Shown here in pieces: positions 41,957 through 52,219 of a DNA stretch of 64,000 bases. A program made the translations under genes and the position numbers. The stretch's first letter is position 1. Every line of letters begins with the position of its first letter. This stretch comes from Trichobilharzia regenti (taxonomy: Eukaryota; Platyhelminthes; Trematoda; Strigeidida; Schistosomatidae). The stretch spans positions 8,748,589-8,812,588 of the forward strand of contig OX235268.1 in the NCBI GenBank assembly GCA_944472135.2. The letters run 5' to 3'. Under the pieces are notes generated by a model, which ran no database searches, was not told the origin of the DNA, and worked only from the letters and a program-made list of their open reading frames with translations.

Positions 41957-43492
41957 ATGGATCCTATTAAATTGGAATTATTGTTTGAACGACAAATGAA
42001 ATTAATGGAAATGTTCGTCAACCAACAGACTGGTCCAGCTCCACCTTCAAGCAATCCCAATCATACCATGCTACCATCTGTCGACGGAATTGTGAACAGC
42101 ATTTCACAGTTCAATTATGACCCAGAGGCTAATGTCACTTTTGACACATGGTATCAACGTTATGAGGATTTATTCACTGTTGATCTCGCCTCACAAGACG
42201 ATGCCTGGAAGGTGCGAGTTTTGCTACGTAAATTGGGTCCGGCAGAATATGAACGGTACTGCAACCTAATTTTACCACAGAAACCACGTGACAATTGTTT
42301 CGATGATACAATAAAGTTGCTGAGTGAACATTTCGGAGACCACTCCTCACTATTCAGCATACGTTATCGTTGCCTCAAGCTGGCAATGAATGAAAATGAT
42401 GATTTTCTTACTCACGTTGGCACAGTCAACCGAGAATGTGAGAGATTTGGACTCAGGTCCTTAACAGATGATCAGTTCAAAGCCTTGATTCTCATATGCA
42501 GTCTCCAATCTCCTCGTTTCACAGATATCCGAACTCGACTGCTCAATCAGCTAGAACAAAATCCCAAGTTAACATTACATGACATAGCTGATGAATATCA
42601 ACGGCTGATTAATCTGCAGAAAGACACACACCTGGTCGAATCAACACCTTCGAGAAGCTCTGATATTCGTGCATTACGAAAGAGCAAAAATCTCTCATCA
42701 TCTACTCCTGACCCACCTACTTCTTCTAATGTCCCGCGGAAACCTATACATACTCGTCCAACTTCTCATAATACTGCAAAGAAGACCCCTCCATCACCAT
42801 GCTGGCATTGTGGCGCGTGGCACTTTGTAAAGTCTTGCCCATACAAAAATCATCGTTGCAGCAAGTGCAAAATCATCGGTCATAAAAATGGGTTTTGTCA
42901 GCCACGCCAACTCAGATATCATAATCCAGCAAAAGCTCAACAAAATGTCGGTCCTAAATCTCCAAAAAGATCACTGAGTCTACGTGCAACCTGTCAAGTC
43001 ACAACACCAGCTATGCGGAAATATATTGACCTTCAGATGAATGGTCATGATACTCGTCTGCAGCTAGATACTGCCTCTGATATTACTGTTATATCAGAGA
43101 AACTTTGGAATTATATTGGCAGACCACCTATCACCAATACTTCCCAGTCTCTTCTCAGCGCCTGTGGTGGGCGGCTCAAACTAATTGGTGAACTCAAATG
43201 TTCTGTTTCCTTCCGCAATACCAAATTCACAGGAATTTGTTACGTCACGAAGAATGATTTAAATCTTTTGGGACTTGATTGGTTCGATCGTTTGCATCTG
43301 GCTGATGTCCCACTAAATTCTCTACGCAATACAGTGAAGAAGCATAAAATGCTAGACAATTCCGGACGGAGCCGAAGCCGCAAACCCAACAGTCAGACGA
43401 AACGACAGGCGTCAACAACAAGCCCAAAGGTCCCAGATAAACCCCCAGGTAAACATCCTACTAATCATTCATCTTCTCAAAAGGGGAGGTGA
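41957..43492 (+). CDS. Gag-protease polyprotein of the non-autonomous Gypsy-type element
   Basis: Intact 511-codon frame. The gag part (residues ~1-250) has the helical capsid pattern FDTWYQRYEDLFTVDLAS, KVRVLLRKLGPAEYERYC and LLSEHFGDHSSLFSIRYRCL. Zinc region ~281-315: CWHCGAWHFVKSC and the canonical CSKCKIIGHKNGFC. Retropepsin ~357-455 with LQLDTASDITVIS (DTA rather than DTG, a variant seen in some Gypsy proteases) and LNLLGLDWFDRL. The tail is basic and Pro/Ser-rich. The stop codon TGA is the first three bases of the 3' LTR. It would form particles and process itself, with RT and integrase supplied by another element. An unusually clean frame suggests selection or youth. Confidence 0.88.
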   Translation: MDPIKLELLFERQMKLMEMFVNQQTGPAPPSSNPNHTMLPSVDGIVNSISQFNYDPEANVTFDTWYQRYEDLFTVDLASQDDAWKVRVLLRKLGPAEYERYCNLILPQKPRDNCFDDTIKLLSEHFGDHSSLFSIRYRCLKLAMNENDDFLTHVGTVNRECERFGLRSLTDDQFKALILICSLQSPRFTDIRTRLLNQLEQNPKLTLHDIADEYQRLINLQKDTHLVESTPSRSSDIRALRKSKNLSSSTPDPPTSSNVPRKPIHTRPTSHNTAKKTPPSPCWHCGAWHFVKSCPYKNHRCSKCKIIGHKNGFCQPRQLRYHNPAKAQQNVGPKSPKRSLSLRATCQVTTPAMRKYIDLQMNGHDTRLQLDTASDITVISEKLWNYIGRPPITNTSQSLLSACGGRLKLIGELKCSVSFRNTKFTGICYVTKNDLNLLGLDWFDRLHLADVPLNSLRNTVKKHKMLDNSGRSRSRKPNSQTKRQASTTSPKVPDKPPGKHPTNHSSSQKGR

Positions 43493-44018
43493 TATGTATC
43501 CAAATATATATATTTATGTGTGTGTGTGCATGTTGGTCTCTCTTTCTGTTTGCTAGGTTAGTCTGTGACCACTTCACTTGTATGGACTTGTCTCCTTTAA
43601 TAATGTGTATTCTCCCTATATTATATTATATATAATATGAGTGTTTGTTGACAGTCCGTTGCTTGGTGACATATATCCATATATGTTTGTTGGCATGTCT
43701 GCTATATTCGCTATGTATAATTGGATCGACACTCCATTATAATTAGCCATTCATGTTAAGACTGTCTAATTATTTTTCCCACGCTTGTCTGAATTATTTA
43801 TATATATTCGCATTCACAATTTGTGTGAACTACTTTACTTTACAACTACTTTACTTACTTACCACTTTGGTGTGAGACCATTTATTTTCGTCTCCTTGTG
43901 TTTGGACAATAGAAGTATCATCGCAAACCTAGTGGTCTTCTGATTTCCGCCTTCTATCGTCAGGACTATTAGTTTCCCGACCAGTCCATAACAATAATTC
44001 AGCGACGAGTACATAACA
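43490..44018 (+). repeat. 3' LTR, 529 bp
   Basis: Same ends as the 5' LTR. It differs at roughly ten positions, for example CTAGG for CTCGG near 43554 and TTTCCCGAC for TTTCTCGAC near 43973. Confidence 0.92.
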
Positions 44019-44117
44019 ATTTTAAATCAATAGACTGGATCATTTATTGATTTTGTATTTTCGCTTAACAAAATTGACAGCTATCCTCTCACTTACAGAC
44101 TTACAGCCTTAGTACTG

Positions 44118-44300
44118 GCGTCAGTGGCGCAAAGGTAGAATGCTAGCCACTCAGGTAACGCAGAGTTCGAACCCCAAACCAACGCACTCCTAAAATTCGC
44201 CTAGCTGCTAATAATCCTGGCAAAGAAAACGAAGGTTAGGCATGAGGCTAGCTAGTGATTCCAGCCCGTAAAAATTAAAAAGCCCACTGCTAGCAAAATT
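44118..44300 (+). mobile_element. tRNA-derived SINE with RTE-type body
   Basis: A tRNA-like head (GCGTCAGTGGCGC, A-box GGCGCAAAGGTAGA, B-box GAGTTCGAACCCC) is followed by a body matching the RTE 5' UTR (GGTTAGGCATGAGGCTAGC, then CCCGTAAAAATTAAA). It is the same build as 45345-45575 but lacks a clear RTE 3' end. Confidence 0.7.
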
Positions 44301-44439
44301 CCAAAGATACTGTAATCTACTGGGAATCGAAAGAAATACAAAGTAATACAAATAATACTGACAATAAACGCAATTAAAATCAATAGACGGATTTTTTATA
44401 ACGAAATAATTTCAGACATTTCAGAACTAGTGTGAACTA

Positions 44440-44640
44440 ATTGGTAGAAGTTAGAATTCATGAGCCATTGAAACGGGTCCAAGTGGCTGGATCGTATACG
44501 AGCTTGCCTTGTAACCGGATGGTCCTGGGTTCGAATTCCAGTGGGTGCATACTGCCAATGATTCCCAAACAAGGATGAAACAGCAGCTGTCCAGTATTCC
44601 CTGGATTTCAATGGTTCTCTGATATCAATCCTTGATCAAC
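44440..44640 (+). mobile_element. Hammerhead SINE, decayed ribozyme
   Basis: Head with GGTCCAAGTGGCTGGATCGT, CCTTGTAACCGGATGGTCC and B-box GGGTTCGAATTCC. The ribozyme region (CTGCCAATGATTCCCAAAC, GATGAAACAG) has lost core bases. The tail GTCCAGTATTCCC...GGTTCTCT follows. Confidence 0.65.
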
Positions 44641-44689
44641 TCATAAAACAGAACCAAATTAACACTGAATAGATACCTGCTTTAAAACA

Positions 44690-45310
44690 AGCAAAAGATG
44701 GACTATGGATATGATATCGACGCCGTCAAATCATTCACTGCTGTCAGCAGTCAAAGAAACAAACAGATTCTTGCAATTGCAGAGCGTTGTGCAGTTCGAG
44801 TTTATAAATCAGGTCTCTGTGTACAAAAGGAGATGGTCGTCAGTCTTAATCTACCACGGTAACACTTTATTCTGCCTCTTACTGTTATTATTATTATTAT
44901 TCGTGATTCATTTAAAACTATCCTTTATCAGTAGGATTATCTTAACTCACTTCAACACTATTAAAATTGTTATTATAACTATTACTATTGATATTACTCT
45001 GTTTGCAATTGTCGTTATATTCCCTAATGACTAATTGTTTTTATCTAAGTGATGTAATTGAAACGTAATGCATTTTAGCTTAAATTTTACCTCTCATACT
45101 CCCTCTCCCCTTATCTATTTGAACATGACCTGGAAAACATTCGCACCTGTCTTTCTGCATGACAAATTCAATGTAGTTTGTTTACCTATCAGTCTTATAT
45201 CTCCCAATGTAATTTCAAAAGTATATATATGCATCGTGTATGTAGAGTATTCAGCTGACGAGGAGTTCTACCGAAATTTGATGAATTCATTAAATAAATC
45301 CTGCTTTATT
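44690..45310 (+). mobile_element. Penelope-like 3' end: endonuclease C-terminus, 3' UTR and hammerhead-like motif
   Basis: The coding end reads DYGYDIDAVKSFTAVS, then LAIAERCAVRVYKSGLCVQK and EMVVSLNLPR, stop near 44862, with frameshift noise upstream. A ~390-base 3' UTR follows. At 45255-45276 CTGACGA, an 11-base interval and GAAA look like a hammerhead core, then AATAAA. It is the uninterrupted counterpart of 28795-29690. Confidence 0.75.
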
Positions 45311-45344
45311 GCTTGTTTTAAACTTGTATCGGGAAATAAAAAGT

Positions 45345-45575
45345 GCGTCGGTGGCACAGCGGTTAGGACGTTCACCGACCATACACATGGTCCGGGGTTC
45401 GATTCCCAGCCACCGACGCACTCCTTTACCTAGCTAAGCCAGAAATAATACTGGTAAAGAGGAAAGGTTGGGCACGAGTCTAGCTAGCGACTTCATCCTG
45501 TAAAAATAAACATTGCTACAGAAACTTCAAGCCATTAGCTTGAGGCCCTATGTTCCACTGGGGAACGTGAAGGAA
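45345..45575 (+). mobile_element. Composite SINE: tRNA head + RTE 5' UTR + RTE 3' end
   Basis: Head 45345-45419 has perfectly complementary 11-base ends (GCGTCGGTGGC / GCCACCGACGC), an A-box TGGCACAGCGGTTAGGA and B-box GGTTCGATTCC. 45450-45522 aligns with the RTE 5' UTR at 21890-21975 (GGTAAAGAGG, CCTGTAAAA, GCTACAGAAACTTCAA). 45538-45570 aligns with the RTE 3' end (GAGGCCCTATGTTCC). An A-rich tail follows. Confidence 0.82.
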
Positions 45576-45657
45576 AAAAAATCGGGAAATAAACGATATG
45601 AAAACCTCCTTTAGAAGTATGAGACTGTACTCTATGATTTACAAACATGACCGTATT

Positions 45658-45659
<2 letters not shown>

Positions 45660-45726
<67 letters not shown>
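45660..45726. repeat. (TA)n microsatellite
   Basis: About 33 uninterrupted TA units. Confidence 0.98.
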
Positions 45727-45729
<3 letters not shown>

Positions 45730-45806
45730 AGGACATCGAGTCGAAATTTTATCGACCGTGTTTCCTAATGTTTATTGCGTTTTGTTGAGACAGAAACCAG
45801 AGAACT

Positions 45807-46560
45807 TCATTTCTGTTGGCTGGTAAGCACAAGTACAGAATATATGTTGAGAACTCTTTGATTTTTAGGCGAAGTTAAACTTTGAGAAACAGTAAGTGCC
45901 AAACAGCGAATGACCATGAACGCACCAGTCACAATAAATGTTACCCAAGATACCTTTCTCTGACGTGTGACGAAAATAACCCCCGGTTTTCCATTGGAGA
46001 AGTTACACCACATCGTAAACAGGCATGCTTCTAAATGACTGTAAATAAAATCCTTTTCAGACCTGTTTATGGCTCTAATCTTGTTCTTCAACCTTCCCCA
46101 AAATTCTTCAATGGAAATGGTATGGGTTCCTGTAATGGGGTCCACAAAATCATTTGTGTGGCTCACTCTGTGATTATGATACCTCAAGGATGACAACGGA
46201 TTATATTCATTCCACTTGTCTGTATGAATTACAGATCCTCGTTTCACCAATCGAGTGATAATCGATATTAAAGTCGTTCACTTTCTATCTTTTTCGTAAA
46301 GAGCTATCTGACTATTCAATTACTGGAATGTTATTGGCCTTCTTACGACCACAGTTGTATTTCTTCTTTATTAGAACGCTTTCACCTATATGTAAAATAA
46401 AACTTTCACCTCCTCCTCCTAACAAAGAAGTAAGTCTCTCCATTTTTCAGGATGCGGTGCCTCTGCAGAGACTATTTTCTGTTTCGGCAGCTGCAGGTCT
46501 CACAGTCTCTTTTAAAAGACCAGTTATTTCGAATTTACAACATGTGGGTTAATGACAGAC
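45807..46560 (-). pseudogene. Merlin (IS1016-type) transposase relic
   Basis: From right to left in broken frames: LLGGGGESFILHIGESVLIK then KKYNCGRKKANNIPVIE (46430-46305), stops, ISIITRLVKRGSVIHTDKW (46275-46210), NDFVDPITGTHTISIEEFWG (to 46095). These match the Merlin DDE block order IDES, HTD and E.W. The first catalytic Asp is replaced (IGES), while the second Asp (HTDKW) and the Glu (IEEFW) remain. The frame continues to 45807 without further motifs. Merlin elements were described in Schistosoma. Terminal repeats were not located. Confidence 0.82.
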
Positions 46561-47085
46561 AGGATCTAGCAAATAGTGTTCCTACGAAATAGTAGAATTG
46601 TAACTATAGAAGGCGAGAGTCAGGCAATAGATCGTTTATTTACGGAATCACCAGATATTTATCGATTTTCATGTACATTATTATAGATTATTGTTAGCAG
46701 AAAAACACAGTTTTCTGATTGGTTGTTTCTTACTCAAAGTTAATCTTTCATCTCTTTGTGGCTGTTTCTTGAAGGTCGGATCCTTTATCTGCTAATTGTA
46801 TCCCCCTATGTAAAGTCTGCTGTAATCGGCTGTTGAGCCAGTTTTTGTTCTTGTTTTCACATAACCAATATTAGAGACATAAATTACTGTCTACCACTTT
46901 GGCTAGCAGTCAGCTCTCTCATCTTCACTCACACTAACTCATCCCAGGCAAATTCCACAACAATGAACATATATTCATCAACCGATCTACTGAAGCTTTT
47001 TTACGCTTGTGTGATACTTACACACCCCACATTTAAACAGTACTGGAAAACTTGATCTAAAAAGCAAAAATTTCAGCTTTAACTT
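46561..47085. other. No gene seen
   Basis: No motif recognised. The part near the transposase may be Merlin flank. Confidence 0.45.
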
Positions 47086-47160
47086 CCAATGGCTGTCAAA
47101 CTAATGTCAGCTCATGATGAAATCCTGTAATCAATCAACCAAATCCCTACGACAAACCAA
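47086..47160 (+). mobile_element. Hammerhead SINE tail
   Basis: CTAATGTCAGCTCATGATGA, AATCCTG and the AATCCCTAC...AAACCAACA end, as in 16403-16460. Confidence 0.7.
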
Positions 47161-47432
47161 CAGTTGATGTACAGTTTGTTAAAAAATCAGTTGCCTGGAT
47201 CAGAATTTTCATGTTCTAGGCTTCGAGTCGCTTTTGCTATTTGGTAGGCTAAAATGGCTGAAATGGAGACTCATTAACTGAAATCTGGATACTTTGGCCA
47301 GCGAGCCTAATTCTCGTAATCCATAGTTTTGTTTTTGAAACAAAATAATCTCATTTATCAATTGCTGGTTTGAAGGGATCGGATTGGTTACAGGATTGAC
47401 AATGAGCTGACATCGATTACAGAAACACTTAT
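47161..47432. other. Spacer with a second SINE tail, reversed
   Basis: 47365-47428 has the tail on the minus strand (GGATTGACAATGAGCTGACA). The rest is unassigned. Confidence 0.5.
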
Positions 47433-47437
47433 GTTTC

Positions 47438-47967
47438 TGATATGTATCCACATATATATTTATGTGTGTGTGCATGTTGGTCTCTCTTTCTGTTTGCTAG
47501 GTTAGTCTGTGACCACTTCACTTGTATGGACTTGTCTCCTTTAATAATGTGTATTCTCCTTATATTATATTATATATAATATGAGTGTTTGTTGACAGTC
47601 CGTTGCTTGGTGACATATATCCATATATGTTGTTGGCATGTCTGCTATATTCGCTATGTATAATTGGATCGACACTCCATTATAATTAGCCATTCATGTT
47701 AAGACTGTCTAATGATTTTTCCCACGCTTTGTCTGGAACATTTATATATATTCGCATTCACATTTTGTGTGAACTACTTTACTTTACAACTACTTTGCTT
47801 TACTTACTTACCACTTTGGTGTGAGACCATTTATTTTCGTCTCCTTGTGTTTGGACAATAGAAGTATCATCGCAAACCTAGTGGTCTTCTGATTTCCGCC
47901 TTCTATCGTCAGGACTATTAGTTTCTCGACCAGTCCATAACAATAATTTAACGACGAGTACATAACA
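47438..47967 (+). repeat. Solo LTR of the 529-bp family
   Basis: TGATATGTATCC...GTACATAACA, 530 bp, flanked by GTTTC on both sides (47433-47437 and 47968-47972). This is a 5-bp target duplication that proves LTR-LTR recombination after insertion. Confidence 0.9.
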
Positions 47968-47971
47968 GTTT

Positions 47972-50900
47972 CACGTGACCTTGGCGGCCTGTTCGAATTT
48001 TTGGGCCTGCTACCAAAATATCTACATTTTGCATCCAGTTTACTGTTTACCAGCATACATTTATCACCTAAATATGAATTCTAACAGAATCATTTACTCT
48101 CGTAACTTTATTAATGATTTACGACCAAATGACTTTCATATTCCAAAGAAACCAAGAAGGAAACATCGTAGTGGTTGGCAGAGAGCTCTCAAACGTACAC
48201 CAATACACTTAACTACGGTCCCCGTCATAATGAACTCAAACTGTCGCTCTCTGCCAAATAAGATAATGTACCTACAATCCCTGATGTCAACTGATACGTA
48301 TCATAACACCGCCATAATCGCATTACAAGAAACGTGGTTGCATGAACTGTATGATGACAACCTTATCTCACTAAAGGACTTTATTTTATTTCGTCAAGAC
48401 CGTCAATGTTGTAATAAGAAAAATGGTGGTGGCGTTGCAACTTTTATTCACTCCAAATGGTCTGTCTCAAATAACGTCTGCTTCACCTTCTCAAATGACT
48501 TCATTGACTGTATTACTGTCAAATGTCGCCCCAAACACCTCCCCAAGTATAAACAATTCTATATTACAAACATGTACATTTCTCCTAGTTGCTCTCCATC
48601 TGATCTATCTAATTTTGCTGATGAATTCACCATGTTTGCTGCTGCCAACTTCGACAACTCTCTATCCGTTATTACTGGAGACTTCAACACATCGGATTGC
48701 TCCTTTCTTGAAGCTCTTGGTCACACAAACATAGTCAAATTTCCCACTCGACTTGACAAAACACTCGACCTCGTTTTTACTAATGACGAAGGAGTATATG
48801 AAACACGTAGACGTTCACCGATACATAACTCCGATCACTGCATTGTCCGCGTTTTGCCAAAAATATACAGCAAAACACATATTAAAATCTTCTCACACCT
48901 GTCTACGAAAGCACAAGAAAGATGCTACACATCTGACAACTTACTCAATCTAAGATGCATGTTAAAAGATACCAACTGGGATCTATTCTATGAAAGTACA
49001 TTAGATGACTCAATCACCAATATAATGGATTATCTTAAGTTCTGCCTCGACATATGCTGTCCCAAACAAACACTGTTCAAACGCCTCGACCGCTTCTCGT
49101 CTCCCCGTCTCAAACAACTTCGCAGGCAAAAAGAAATGTTATATAAATGCAAAGACAAGTTAGGACTTAAAAAGATTAATGCTCAAATCAAATCTGAAAT
49201 CAAAAATCTTAATGCTATCTATAACCAAACACTTTTATCATGCAAATCTCCTAACAGCATGTGGAAACTTTTCAATGAAATTACTGGCAATAGTAAGCGA
49301 TGTAATGTTTTTCCCTCTTGTGATGTTAATGCTCTTAATCTGTCTTTTATACGCTCTCCTTCTACTATAACCACTTCTAACGTTACCAATCTTGTAGCTG
49401 ATAACTTCCAGGACTTCAATACTCTCGATGTTTTGAAATGTCTTAAAACTCTTAAGCCCTCACATAGTCTTGGCCCTGATAGCATACCTGCATATGTTCT
49501 AAAACAATGTGCAGATGCTTTATGTTCTCCTCTAACTAATATCCTAAATGCTTCTTTCCGTGAAAACGTTGTACCTGTTCCATGGAAAGACATTAAAATA
49601 GTCCCTGTCCCTAAACCTGGCAATAGCAAGAACGTAAAGTTCAGACCCATCGCCATCACTTCCCCGTTTCTAAAGCTCATGGAAAAACTAGTACTTCTTA
49701 AACTCGAACCCTCCCTTAAAAGCTTCGAAGACCCCAAACAATTTGCCTACAGACAGGGTAGGAGTACTTTAGACGCTGCAGCCGTCTTACACAACAGTAT
49801 TATCTCATCATTAGACAAAGGTGCCAAATATGTCCGCTGCACGTTTCTTGACTTCACTTCTGCTTTCGACTCTGTACCTAGAAGTCTCTTGCTAAATAAG
49901 CTCTCCATGACACAAACCGAGTCCTGGGTCACTAACTGGTTGCATTCCTACTTTTCAAACAGAATGCAGTACACCGTATACAAAGGCAATCCTCCTCTGC
50001 TGTGCTCACTGAAGCTGGTGTCCCCCAAGGTGCTGTACTCTCCCCACTTCTCTTTTCTTTCTTTCTACATGACCTACCGTCTTCAAATGACATTAACTTT
50101 GTCAAATATGCTGATGACCTAACTGTATCTTTACCTGTCAAATGTCAAAGTGACTGCTCTAAACTAAATGGCTTCTTATCGGAAATTAGCCAATGGTCCA
50201 AGGAAAACGGTCTAACCTTAAACCCCTCCAAATGCCAAACAGTTAATTTCACCTTTAGGCATAAATCTGACCTAAACAAACTGGTTAGCACTCACGAGGT
50301 GTGCAACATAGATGGCACTGAAATAGAAACCAAGTCGGAAATTAAATACCTAGGCGTCACTCTATCTTCTGATCTTTCCTGGTCGTCTCATATCTTGACG
50401 ATTTCCAAGAAAATATACCGTCTTACCTTCTACATCAAGAAGTTAAGACATTCTGGTGTAACCCAACCCTTACTCCTACAATTTGTTAACTCCCGTATTC
50501 TGCCTATTATTCTCTATTGCTCCCCCTTAGTCTTTCCTGGGCTATTGAAGAAAGACTATACCTTATTACGTAGGATGTTAAAGGTTGTCAGCAGGGTAAG
50601 CAGTTTGCCACTTAGCCAGCTAGTTAATATTCTGGTGGACAGGCATATGGACTCATGTGAAAAATGGGCGAAATCCATTTTATCTGACTCACAACACCCT
50701 CTACATTCACAACTCTCCCCATGTATCTCTTCAGGGAAAACAAGAAGCCTATATAGGAAACTATATGCCCGCACTAGTAAGTACAAAAACTCATCCATAC
50801 CCTACCTAGCTCGTGTTCTGTGCGATAAAGAATGCATCAGGCATGAAACCTTTAACTTATTAAATAGTCAGTAGAACCAATGGATCTCGTCTTTCCAACT

Positions 50901-51280
50901 CACATCATTTATAGGTACAACGTTTTCTCTCTCTTTTCCTTCTCTATTTATTTTTGTTATGTGCTGTTTTGTTTCTCTCTTCCTTGCAAACTCTACTTAA
51001 AACATTCTTGTTCGTTCTTTCACACTCTGTACATCTCGAACATTTTGCTATCGCTTACGCCAGTAAATATGCTAGTAGTATCTACTTTTCTAACACCTTC
51101 AAACACTTTAATTTTGGCTTTGCTACCGACATACTAATATGTTGTTGAGATAACTTTAAACTATGTAGAACTTTATTTATTGTTAATGTAAAAAACTGGA
51201 TGCAATATTGTAGTAAAATGCTGAGAATTCCATTCTGTATCACAAGTACTGATTTGGAATAAAGCTTATCTTATGTTATG
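47972..51280 (+). mobile_element. CR1-like LINE, near full length
   Basis: 5' UTR from about 47972, coding from 48074, 3' UTR, and the tail ATGCTGAGAATTCCATTCTG...GGAATAAAGC with (TTATG)n at 51262-51285. The best-preserved LINE in the window. A 5'-truncated relative is at 38768-40838, and a bare tail is at 20801-20900. Confidence 0.85.
48074..50874 (+). pseudogene. CR1-like endonuclease-reverse transcriptase, one frameshift
   Basis: Start MNSNRIIYSRNF at 48074. Endonuclease: NSNCRSLPNKI, ALQETWLHE, GGGVATFIHS, TGDFNTSDC and NSDHCIV. RT: KPSHSLGPDSIPAYVLKQ, VPVPWKDIKIVPVPKPG, QFAYRQGRSTLDAAAVL, FLDFTSAFDSVPRSLL, then after a 1-base deletion near 49986 the second frame (50002-50874) with AGVPQGAVLSPLLFSFFL, KYADDLTVSLP (catalytic DD intact), SEISQWSKENGLTLNPSKC and the C-terminal MDSCEKWAKSIL. 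Both catalytic sets are present, so only that deletion separates it from an intact frame. CR1 is my best clade; a Rex1/Jockey-like origin is possible. Confidence 0.85.
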
Positions 51281-51289
51281 TTATGTTAA

Positions 51290-51480
51290 CACTAAAAATC
51301 CTGGGAGTGTTGGATAGTAGTTTCGTCGGCAATAGTTTGGGTCTCTTCAGAAGAACCTTCGCACTTGGGTTTAAACCTTAAAACTTACCGATTACAAGAT
51401 GAGCTCGTAGACCATTAAGCCATTGGGAGCCAAGCCAACGCTTCGTGAATTCTAACTTCTGCCAATTCGTGATATATGAA
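51290..51480 (-). mobile_element. Hammerhead SINE, decayed
   Basis: Minus strand: head at 51400-51480 (GGCTTAATGGTCTACGAGCT), degraded B-box (GGTTTAAACCC) and core CTGAAGAGACCC...GACGAAAC. Stem I is lost. Confidence 0.6.
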
Positions 51481-51484
51481 CGAA

Positions 51485-51985
51485 CGTTTATACCAAGATT
51501 ATATGGCTCACCTACAGTGCACAAAAATGGTGTACCGCTTCGACCAAAATAGGAAGGAGAGAAGGGATAGACTTATCACCTATATGACAAACTCTAATGA
51601 AGCAAGACAGATGAAAAAACAAAAAAACCTCTATGAGCCTCCATGACCTTTTAAAAAATGTATTATCATGTACATCACATGTGAATTGACGTCTTTTCCA
51701 TATAACTTATAACTTACACACACACACGCTCATACAAAACTAATCCTTACAAAAGAACTATAGAAAAATATACACAGCCTCTTCATACCGAGTTGGTGAA
51801 ACACAGTGTAAAGGATACTTTTGGATTTGTTGAAAGGATAAAAGATTTAAATGTTGACAATAAATTCATGATATCATTTGACGTATCTTCCTTATTCACA
51901 AATGTGAAAACAGTGGATTTTGTATGCGAAGAACTCATAAGACGAAACATCGATGTTGGCATTCCCATATCCTTTATGATATAAT
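51485..51985 (+). pseudogene. Penelope-like RT N-terminal and palm fragment
   Basis: PRLYGSPTVHKNGVPLRPK at about 51493-51549 is the PLE RT opening motif. After a disrupted stretch, FGFVERIKDLNVDNKFMISF then DVSSLFTNVKTVDF (51820-51925) is the first palm block with its catalytic Asp. Truncated at 51985, where a LINE tail begins. Confidence 0.8.
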
Positions 51986-51989
51986 TTCA

Positions 51990-52219
51990 CATTTAGTATG
52001 CTGTCTGGATTCAACATAGAACTTGGCACCGAAGTGTAGCACTTCGAGTTGCCACCTTCCAAATAGCACACAAAGGTGGACAAGAAGATGAGTGAAGAGA
52101 ATCAATAGAGTTTGAAAGCTATAAGAGAAAAACAGACTGGCTAATGGTAGAAAGGAATATGAAAGATTACAGAGAGTGAATACATCTGCGCCATTGACAA
52201 CGATTTCGAGCAATGTCAC
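51990..52219 (-). mobile_element. 3' UTR of the RTE-like LINE (second family)
   Basis: Follows the coding region on the minus strand. The same ~220-base sequence is at 56440-56680, 60625-60860 and (plus strand) 11500-11735. Confidence 0.78.

Larger units (their letters stand above)
41364..44023 (+). mobile_element. Complete gag-protease-only LTR retrotransposon with target duplication
   Basis: LTRs at 41369-41897 and 43490-44018, both 529 bp and about 98% alike. ATTTT target duplications at 41364-41368 and 44019-44023, a primer site at 41901, a single 511-codon gag-protease frame and a purine tract (AAAAGGGGAGG) directly before the right LTR. RT, RNase H and integrase are absent, with no sign of a decayed pol. 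The layout is that of a non-autonomous 'TR-GAG' element which must borrow a polymerase. Related LTRs: 29853-30371 and 47438-47967. Confidence 0.9.

Noticed and set aside
49219..49737. 172-codon minus-strand frame
   Set aside because: Antisense shadow of the LINE; it appears also at 40388-40813 over the other copy.
51783..51968. Minus-strand 61-codon frame
   Set aside because: Antisense to the Penelope-like RT palm fragment.
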